From NCBI GenBank assembly GCA_937900565.1, contig CALCFG010000070.1:1-17572 (forward strand): a stretch of DNA of 17,572 bases, written 5' to 3'. The first letter of the stretch is position 1, and every line of letters begins with the position of its first letter. Shown one piece after another: positions 12,464-17,572 of this stretch. Under the pieces are notes generated by a model. It was not told where the DNA came from, made no database searches, and saw only the letters and a program-made list of their open reading frames with translations. This DNA comes from an uncultured Erysipelotrichaceae bacterium. Lineage in GTDB: Bacteria > Bacillota_I > Bacilli_A > Erysipelotrichales > Erysipelotrichaceae. The position numbers and the translations under genes were made by a program.

Positions 12464-14215
12464 ATGATACATTTAACGATAGATAATAAAGCCGTAGAAG
12501 TTGAAGAAGGCACCACAATATTACAAGCTGCACGCAGTGTCGGTATTGATATTCCTACCCTTTGTTTTTTAAAAGGCGTCAATGAAGTGGGCGATTGCCG
12601 TATGTGCATTGTTAAAGTAAAAGGACGCAAAGGATTTGCCACTTCATGCATTCAACAAGTAGCGGAAGGTATGGAAGTTTTAACTAATTCTGCGGAGGTA
12701 ATGGAAGCCCGTCGAACGATCTTAGATCTTATTTTAAGCAATCACCATCGGGAATGTTTAACTTGTGTTAGAAATGGCCAATGTGAATTATCAGCTTTAG
12801 CACGAAAACTCAATGTGCAACACATCGAATATGAAGGCGAAGTGACACAACATAAAATTGATGACCAATCCCCTGCGTTGATTCGTGACTTTAAAAAGTG
12901 TATTTTATGCCGTCGCTGTGTTTCGACATGTAAAAAAGTCCAAGATATTGGCGCCATTGACTGCATCAATCGTGGGTTTGATTCATGTATCTCTACAACT
13001 TATGATTTAAGTTTAAATAATGTTTCCTGTACATTCTGTGGCCAATGCATTGAAGCTTGCCCAACAGGTGCCTTACGCGAAAAAGAAAGCATAAAAGATG
13101 TATGGCGTGAATTAAGTGATCCAGATACTATCTGCATCGCACAGACTGCCCCTGCTGTTCGTGTTGCCATTGGGGAAATGTTTGGAGAAAAAGTAGGAAC
13201 GAACGCTTCTGGAAGAATGGTCTCTGCATTAAAAGCATTGGGCTTTGATTATGTATTTGATACAAATTATGCAGCCGATATGACCATTATGGAAGAAGCA
13301 AATGAATTCATTGACCGCGTAAGTAATGGTGGTGTTTTACCAATGATGACATCTTGTTCCCCAGCATGGATTCGTTTTATGGAAAAGAATTACCCAGAGT
13401 ATCTTGACCACTTATCCACATGTAAGAGTCCACAAATGATGTTTGGTGCAATCATTAAATCTTATTTTGCAAAAAAGAACAATTTAGATCCAACTAAAAT
13501 ACGTGTTGTTTCAATCATGCCATGCATTGCTAAAAAAGCTGAAATTAAACGCGACGGCATGGAAGTGGATGGCTTACGTGATGTTGACTATGTATTAACA
13601 ACACGTGAACTTGGTCGCATGATTGAATATGCTAACATTGATTTTACCGAATTAAAAGATTCACCATTTGACCATCCACTTGGAATGGCCAGTGGGGCTG
13701 GTGCTATCTTTGGCACAAGTGGTGGTGTAATGGAAGCTGCTTTGCGTACTGCAGCGGACAAACTCACTGGCCAAGATTTACCGAAATTAGAATACACACA
13801 AGTCAGAGGTCAAGAAGGCATCGTTGAAACAACCATTCAAATTGGTGAAACATCCCTTAACATTGCCGTTGCATCTTCATTGAAGAATGCACGAATTATC
13901 ATGGAACAAATCAAAGCCGGCACATGTAAATATCATTTTATTGAAATTATGTCCTGTCCTGGTGGATGCATCATGGGTGGTGGTCAACCAATTAAATCAT
14001 CAAAGACTTTAAATGGTATTGATGTTAAAAACCGTCGTAAAGAAGCAATTTACAAAATCGATGAACAATCAACGATTCGTAAATCACATCAAAACCCAGT
14101 TGTTTTAACCACATATCAAGAATTCTTTGGCTCTCCTGGTAGTGAATTATCGCATAAATATCTACATACACACTACTATGCACAACCGCTCTATGATATA
14201 GAACACTCCCAATGA
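12464..14215 (+). CDS. hydA: HydA, catalytic subunit of group A [FeFe] hydrogenase
   Basis: Catalytic subunit of 583 residues, M3 type like Clostridium pasteurianum CpI. The N-terminal [2Fe-2S] domain uses Cys34, 45, 48 and 62; the His-Cys3 [4Fe-4S] site uses His94, Cys98, 101 and 107; the ferredoxin-like domain uses Cys146, 149, 152, 156 and Cys189, 192, 195, 199. In the H-cluster domain L1 reads TSCSPAW (296-302), L2 MPCIAKKAE (352-360) and L3 EIMSCPGGCIMGGGQP (494-509). Cys354, Cys498 and Cys502 match three CpI H-cluster ligands, but the fourth (CpI Cys300) aligns with Ser299. The proton-path residues of CpI (Cys299, Glu279, Glu282, Ser319) are conserved. With HydB and HydC it should form a soluble bifurcating or NADH-linked enzyme making H2 from NADH and reduced ferredoxin. 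AAAGGAG precedes the ATG; the gap to hydB is 12 bases. No maturation genes (hydE, hydF, hydG) are in the window. Confidence 0.95.
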   Translation: MIHLTIDNKAVEVEEGTTILQAARSVGIDIPTLCFLKGVNEVGDCRMCIVKVKGRKGFATSCIQQVAEGMEVLTNSAEVMEARRTILDLILSNHHRECLTCVRNGQCELSALARKLNVQHIEYEGEVTQHKIDDQSPALIRDFKKCILCRRCVSTCKKVQDIGAIDCINRGFDSCISTTYDLSLNNVSCTFCGQCIEACPTGALREKESIKDVWRELSDPDTICIAQTAPAVRVAIGEMFGEKVGTNASGRMVSALKALGFDYVFDTNYAADMTIMEEANEFIDRVSNGGVLPMMTSCSPAWIRFMEKNYPEYLDHLSTCKSPQMMFGAIIKSYFAKKNNLDPTKIRVVSIMPCIAKKAEIKRDGMEVDGLRDVDYVLTTRELGRMIEYANIDFTELKDSPFDHPLGMASGAGAIFGTSGGVMEAALRTAADKLTGQDLPKLEYTQVRGQEGIVETTIQIGETSLNIAVASSLKNARIIMEQIKAGTCKYHFIEIMSCPGGCIMGGGQPIKSSKTLNGIDVKNRRKEAIYKIDEQSTIRKSHQNPVVLTTYQEFFGSPGSELSHKYLHTHYYAQPLYDIEHSQ

Positions 14216-14218
14216 CAT

Positions 14219-14249
14219 AATAAAGCGTAGGCATCGCCTACGCTTTATT
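14219..14249. terminator. Bidirectional terminator between hydA and the HTH-dehydrogenase gene
   Basis: A perfect 14-bp stem (14219-14232 with 14236-14249, core GCGTAGGC/GCCTACGC) closes on a 3-base loop. It starts 4 bases after the hydA stop and touches the stop codon of the convergent gene, with AT-rich tails both ways. It is the most stable hairpin here; the U-tracts are modest. Confidence 0.88.
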
Positions 14250-15731
14250 CTAATCACGTTGATATAAATCCCTAGTGTACACTTTCGCTTTGACATCATC
14301 CAAACAACTATCGTAACGATTGGCTATAATGGCTTGCGATTGTTTTTTGAATTTTTTTAAATCATTCACAACAAGACTTCCAAAAAATGTAGTACCATCC
14401 GGTAAGGTTGGCTCATAAATAATAACTGTCGCTCCCTTTGCTTTGATCCGTTTCATCACACCTTGAATTGATGATTGTCTAAAGTTATCACTATTTGATT
14501 TCATTGTTAATCGATAGACACCCACAATGACTTTTTGTTCATGATCATATTGGTAATTATTATCTAATGAATACGAATAATAGCCTGCTTTACGTAATAC
14601 TTGATCAGCTATAAAGTCTTTTCGAGTACGATTGCTTTCAACAATTGCACTCATCATATTCTGTGGCACATTATCGTAATTCGCTAACAATTGTTTTGTA
14701 TCTTTTGGTAAACAATAGCCACCATAACCAAACGATGGATTATTGTAATGTGAACCAATTCGCGGATCTAGACACACCCCATTAATAATATTTTTAGTAT
14801 TCAATCCTTTTAATTCGGCATACGTATCCAATTCATTAAAATACGAAACGCGAAGCGCTAAATAAGTATTGGCAAATAATTTAACAGCTTCTGCTTCTGT
14901 AAAATCCATGAACAATGTTGGAATATTTTCTTTAAGTGCGCCTTGTTGCAATAAAGCCGCAAATTCTTTGGCTTTATTCAATAAGAATTCATCATTTAAA
15001 TCTGTACCAACTATAATGCGTGAAGGGTATAAATTATCATATAACGCTTTGGATTCTCTTAAAAATTCAGGCGAAAACATGATGCGATGATTTTTATATT
15101 TATCTCGAATCATTTTTGTATATCCTACAGGTATTGTTGATTTAATCACCATTAACGCTTCTGGATTTACAGCTAATACTGCATCAATTACCGATTCCAC
15201 AGCACTGGTATCAAAGTAGTTACGGTTTGAATCATAGTTAGTTGGTGCAGCAATGACAACATAATCCGCATCCTTGTATGCAACATGAGTATCTAACGTA
15301 GCCGTTAAATCCAGCGGCTTATTTGCCAAATAGTCCTCAATGTAATCATCTTGAATTGGTGATTTCTTTTGATTGATTAAATTAACTTTTTCTTCAATAA
15401 CGTCAACTGCTGTTACATGATGATGTTGAGCTAATAATGTTGCTATACTTAATCCAACATATCCAGTACCTGCAACAGCAATATTTAACGGTTTTATTGA
15501 AACATCTGTTTTTGTTAACGTTGGTTGATATAAATCAAATATATCAATGCCCAATGCATCGCATAAAGATTCAAGTTGGGTTATGGTAGGCGTATAATCC
15601 ATAATTTCAATACGTGTTAACATTGATCGATTAATGCCCGTTAATTTACTTAATTCAACCAATGTTATTTTATTCGCTTTACGTTTTTCAATCATAAGTT
15701 GACTTAACTTTTGTAATGAGAAATGTTTCAT
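14250..15731 (-). CDS. XRE-type HTH domain fused to UDP-glucose 6-dehydrogenase
   Basis: A 493-residue chimeric protein. Residues about 7-68 form an XRE-family helix-turn-helix: LSQLMIEKRKANKITLVELS, then LTGINRSMLTRIE as the turn and recognition helix, ending in the typical ALGIDIFDLY. After a linker (69-81) comes a complete nucleotide-sugar dehydrogenase: the NAD loop AGTGYVG (87-93), KSTIPVGYT (197-205), EFLRES (222-227), the central helix with Lys284 and Asn288, and GYGGYCLPKD with catalytic Cys340, then a C-terminal UDP-binding domain to 493. The short-form core resembles E. coli Ugd or HasB, which oxidise UDP-glucose to UDP-glucuronate with two NAD; UDP-N-acetyl sugars are less likely. 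GGAGG lies 5 bases before the ATG at 15731; a TTG four codons upstream overlaps that site and is rejected. There is no stop or slippery run between the halves, so this is a true single frame. A role as DNA-binding enzyme or self-regulator is inference. Confidence 0.9.
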   Translation of the reverse strand: MKHFSLQKLSQLMIEKRKANKITLVELSKLTGINRSMLTRIEIMDYTPTITQLESLCDALGIDIFDLYQPTLTKTDVSIKPLNIAVAGTGYVGLSIATLLAQHHHVTAVDVIEEKVNLINQKKSPIQDDYIEDYLANKPLDLTATLDTHVAYKDADYVVIAAPTNYDSNRNYFDTSAVESVIDAVLAVNPEALMVIKSTIPVGYTKMIRDKYKNHRIMFSPEFLRESKALYDNLYPSRIIVGTDLNDEFLLNKAKEFAALLQQGALKENIPTLFMDFTEAEAVKLFANTYLALRVSYFNELDTYAELKGLNTKNIINGVCLDPRIGSHYNNPSFGYGGYCLPKDTKQLLANYDNVPQNMMSAIVESNRTRKDFIADQVLRKAGYYSYSLDNNYQYDHEQKVIVGVYRLTMKSNSDNFRQSSIQGVMKRIKAKGATVIIYEPTLPDGTTFFGSLVVNDLKKFKKQSQAIIANRYDSCLDDVKAKVYTRDLYQRD

Positions 15732-15780
15732 ATAAACCTCCAAATGTTATTTATAAAATCATTCTTACACTATAAGTCTA

Positions 15781-15797
15781 TAAAATTACAAATTTTA
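15781..15797. promoter_or_regulatory. Palindromic candidate operator upstream of the HTH-dehydrogenase gene
   Basis: TAAAATT (15781-15787) and AATTTTA (15791-15797) are exact reverse complements around ACA. The element lies 50-66 bases before the ATG, where the promoter should be, and is flanked by CACTA (15768-15772) and TAGTG (15796-15800), which also pair. AT-richness lowers its weight. Confidence 0.4.
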
Positions 15798-15816
15798 GTG
15801 CAATTAATTGTTCGTA

Positions 15817-15835
15817 ATGCTTTTTACAGAAGCAT
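15817..15835. repeat. Small inverted repeat upstream of the HTH-dehydrogenase gene
   Basis: ATGCTT (15817-15822) and AAGCAT (15830-15835) pair exactly around a 7-base centre. The element lies about 90 bases upstream of the gene start and beyond the alanine dehydrogenase terminator. No T run follows; it may be a second protein site or chance. Confidence 0.3.
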
Positions 15836-15849
15836 AAAATGAAATTAAA

Positions 15850-15901
15850 TAAAATAAAAGTTGAAAATCATAAGGGTTAATCCACACGATTTTCAACTTT
15901 T
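15850..15901 (-). terminator. Terminator of ald
   Basis: On the minus strand a perfect 14-bp stem (AAAAGTTGAAAATC with its complement, 15856-15869 and 15888-15901) with an 18-base loop runs into a T-rich tail. It begins 12 bases after the ald stop. Confidence 0.88.
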
Positions 15902-15912
15902 TCATTTATAAA

Positions 15913-17025
15913 TTAAATGAGTTCAAATAAATTCTTATATTCTAAATTTAAACTCATCGCAACCGCTTTATTAGTGCACTGATGTTGACAAATATTTACC
16001 CCTTTGGCAAAACCTTCATCGCCTTTCAATACAGCTTCCAACCCTAAATCCGCTATTTTTAACGCATACGGAATCGTAGCGTTTGTTAACGCCAACGTTG
16101 AAGTATGTGGCACAGCACCTGGCATATTACCTACACAATAGTGAACCACGCCATCTTCAATATACACTGGGTCATCATGAGTTGTTACATGACTGGATTC
16201 AGCACAACCACCTTGGTCAATGGCAATATCCACAATCACTGATCCTGGTTTCATTAATTTTAAGTATTCTTTTTTGATTAATCTAGGTGTTTTTGCTCCT
16301 GGCAACAATACCGAACCAATCACAACATCCGCTTGTTTTAAACTATTAATAATATTTGTTTCTGTACTATATAGCGTCGTAATAGAAGCACCAAAAATAT
16401 CTTCTAAATAAAGCAAGCGATTCATATCCACATCCAATAAAGTAACTTCAGCATCAATACCTACGGCAGCTTTAGCTGCGTAGGTTCCTGCAATACCGCC
16501 ACCAATAATGACTATTTTCCCACGCTCTACTCCTGGTACACCACATAATAAAATGCCGCGTCCACCATACGCTTTTTCAATATATTTAGCACCCTCTTGA
16601 ATACTTAAACGCCCAGCAATCATCGACATTGGACGTAAGCAAGGCAAGTGACCTTGATTGTCCGTAATTGTTTCATAAGCAATAGCTGTTAAGCCTAAAT
16701 CCATTAAATGGCGAGCTAATGCCTCATCAGCTGCTAAGTGTAAATAAGTGTAAAGAATATGATCCTTACGGAATAAATGATATTCACTGGCCAACGGTTC
16801 TTTTACTTTAATAACCATTTCAACTGCATCACATACTTCTTCAGGCGTATTTAAAACAATCGCTCCTGCATCCTTATATTCGCTATCACTAAAACCTGCG
16901 CCTTCACCCGCCTTAGTTTCAACATAGACTTGATGTCCATGTGCGACAAACGCTTTAACGTTATCGGGTGTAATTCCTACACGGTATTCGTGATTTTTAA
17001 TTTCTTTAATTGTTCCTATTTTCAT
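15913..17025 (-). CDS. ald: Alanine dehydrogenase
   Basis: NAD-dependent enzyme that interconverts L-alanine and pyruvate plus ammonium. It is 370 residues, the standard family length. The N-terminal catalytic part holds KEIKNHEYRVGITP (6-19), GEGAGF, VKEPL and LHLAAD with its catalytic histidine; the Rossmann part holds IIGGGIAGTYAAKAA and LLDVD; the C-terminal part has DIAIDQGGCAE and HTSTLALTNATIPY, the signature shared with transhydrogenase alpha subunits. The length and the alanine-type PMSMIAGRLSIQEGAKYIEK block separate it from transhydrogenase. The ATG at 17025 is preceded by AAAGGAAG; an upstream TTG seven codons earlier overlaps the ribosome site and is rejected. It is a single gene with its own promoter and terminator. 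In a fermenter it could use pyruvate and NADH as an electron sink or allow growth on alanine. Confidence 0.96.
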   Translation of the reverse strand: MKIGTIKEIKNHEYRVGITPDNVKAFVAHGHQVYVETKAGEGAGFSDSEYKDAGAIVLNTPEEVCDAVEMVIKVKEPLASEYHLFRKDHILYTYLHLAADEALARHLMDLGLTAIAYETITDNQGHLPCLRPMSMIAGRLSIQEGAKYIEKAYGGRGILLCGVPGVERGKIVIIGGGIAGTYAAKAAVGIDAEVTLLDVDMNRLLYLEDIFGASITTLYSTETNIINSLKQADVVIGSVLLPGAKTPRLIKKEYLKLMKPGSVIVDIAIDQGGCAESSHVTTHDDPVYIEDGVVHYCVGNMPGAVPHTSTLALTNATIPYALKIADLGLEAVLKGDEGFAKGVNICQHQCTNKAVAMSLNLEYKNLFELI

Positions 17026-17053
17026 AAACTTTCTTCCTTTAAACAATACATAG

Positions 17054-17082
17054 AATATACAATACAGAATTTTGTTTGAAAA
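17054..17082 (-). promoter_or_regulatory. ald promoter
   Basis: On the minus strand TTTTCA (17077-17082), a 17-base spacer and TATATT (17054-17059) give a transcription start near 17047, about 22 bases before the ATG. Confidence 0.55.
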
Positions 17083-17095
17083 TGAAAAATTTTCA
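17077..17095. promoter_or_regulatory. Inverted repeat over the ald -35 box
   Basis: TGAAAAT (17077-17083) and ATTTTCA (17089-17095) are exact reverse complements around GAAAA. The left arm coincides with the -35 hexamer, so a protein bound here would block the promoter. The composition is A/T-only apart from the end G and C, which makes chance possible. Confidence 0.4.
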
Positions 17096-17214
17096 CTATT
17101 TTAGTATTTATTTCAAAATATTTACATTTGTTTAGATGAATATTTTATTTTAAAGATTATTTTTTTGTGAAAACTATTTCCTTATCTTTTACAGCCATAG
17201 AAATGATACCTCAT

Positions 17215-17249
17215 AGATAAAAAGCACCTTCTATCGAAAGGCACTTTTT
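17215..17249 (-). terminator. Terminator of the BtpA-family gene
   Basis: On the minus strand a 12-bp stem including two G-U pairs (17219-17230 with 17238-17249), with a 7-base loop, ends in five T. Confidence 0.85.
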
Positions 17250-17277
17250 AATCAATGAACGTTATACAAATATAATT

Positions 17278-17572
17278 TTACTTATCACCACGTGCAGCTT
17301 TAGCATTCGCCATTAAAGCTTTTACACGTTCAATATCAACCGCGTTATAGAATTTGCCATCGTATTTTGTGCTCGTTGCAACAATTGCTCCATCAGCTAC
17401 GCTTAAAATTTCTGCGATTGTTTCAGCTTTTACACCATTAGATGCAAATACTGGTGTATCAGTAATGGATTTAATTGTTTTAACTTGTTCAACATCAATG
17501 CTTGAACCTGGTGTATCACTGTAAACCAAGATTGTATCTGGGTTTAAATTAAAAGCTAAAGTTTTAGCAACT
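17278..17572 (-). CDS. BtpA/SgcQ-family protein, C-terminal fragment
   Basis: The frame is open to the window edge, so only the last 97 codons are seen; the methionine-like TTG at 17529 is internal. Residues read as the last strands and helices of a TIM barrel: TILVYSDTPGSSIDVEQV, TPVFASNGV, then ADGAIVATSTKYDGK, ending in DIERVKALM. The SNGV and ADGAIVATS segments correspond to the phosphate-binding loops of the BtpA family. BtpA was named for photosystem I assembly in cyanobacteria; in Firmicutes the SgcQ-like members often sit in sugar or nucleoside utilisation clusters and have no proven reaction. Its upstream neighbours are outside the window. The assignment is from motif recall on a fragment. 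Confidence 0.75.
   Translation of the reverse strand, partial: VAKTLAFNLNPDTILVYSDTPGSSIDVEQVKTIKSITDTPVFASNGVKAETIAEILSVADGAIVATSTKYDGKFYNAVDIERVKALMANAKAARGDK

Noticed and set aside
14025..14234. Minus-strand frame of 69 codons over the end of hydA
   Set aside because: It is antisense to the conserved HydA C-terminus, spans the terminator, and has no ribosome site or recognisable motif.
15490..15530. Frameshift or assembly error joining a separate regulator gene to the dehydrogenase
   Set aside because: The frame is continuous, the linker is ordinary, and there is no ribosome site with start codon directly before the dehydrogenase part in this stretch.
17047..17277. Riboswitch or small RNA in the ald upstream region
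   Set aside because: Apart from the promoter, one palindrome and the neighbour's terminator, the stretch is low-complexity A/T with no stable fold seen by eye.
1..17572. CRISPR arrays, insertion sequences, tRNA genes, attachment sites
   Set aside because: No regularly spaced repeats, transposase-like frames, tRNA cloverleaf or integrase were seen on either strand.

Overview
The window reads as chromosomal DNA of a low-GC, anaerobic, fermenting Gram-positive bacterium (Bacillota). Support comes from AT-rich spacers, strong AGGAGG-type ribosome binding sites, rho-independent terminators behind almost every unit, CcpA-type cre sites, a trimeric [FeFe] hydrogenase and glycolytic genes. An Erysipelotrichia-like host is my best guess from the gene types; nothing here proves it. 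No mobile element, CRISPR array, tRNA or rRNA is visible.

Layout. Positions 1-252 (+) hold the end of a UMF1-family MFS transporter. Positions 291-2792 (-) hold a DUF308 membrane protein, a PAP2 phosphatase and a small conserved hypothetical protein as one tight unit, followed by a separately terminated ispD. Positions 2935-4575 (-) hold a Na/Pi cotransporter-PhoU fusion behind its own promoter and a leader that looks like a transcription attenuator. Positions 4826-5899 (-) are gapA; 6126-7910 (-) a DUF6056-like polytopic membrane protein; 8108-8317 (+) a small DUF6465-like protein; 8466-9761 (-) enolase. Positions 10102-14215 (+) are a hydCBA operon for an electron-bifurcating type [FeFe] hydrogenase. 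Positions 14250-15731 (-) encode an XRE-type helix-turn-helix domain fused to a UDP-glucose dehydrogenase. Positions 15913-17025 (-) are alanine dehydrogenase, and 17278-17572 (-) the C-terminal part of a BtpA/SgcQ-family protein cut by the window edge.

How it works together (inference). GapA makes NADH and enolase serves lower glycolysis. HydCBA would dispose of electrons from NADH plus reduced ferredoxin as H2, and alanine dehydrogenase links pyruvate, NADH and ammonium. Cre-like sites lie by the hyd promoter (overlapping the start of transcription), upstream of gapA, upstream of the Na/Pi transporter and, weakly, in the eno-hyd spacer, so shared carbon-catabolite control is plausible.

Most unusual items: the HTH-UDP-glucose dehydrogenase fusion with a perfect palindrome in its own upstream region; a TSCSPAW motif in HydA, with serine at the column of a canonical H-cluster cysteine ligand; the terminator/antiterminator-like leader of the Na/Pi transporter; and several strong uncharacterised palindromes in promoter regions.
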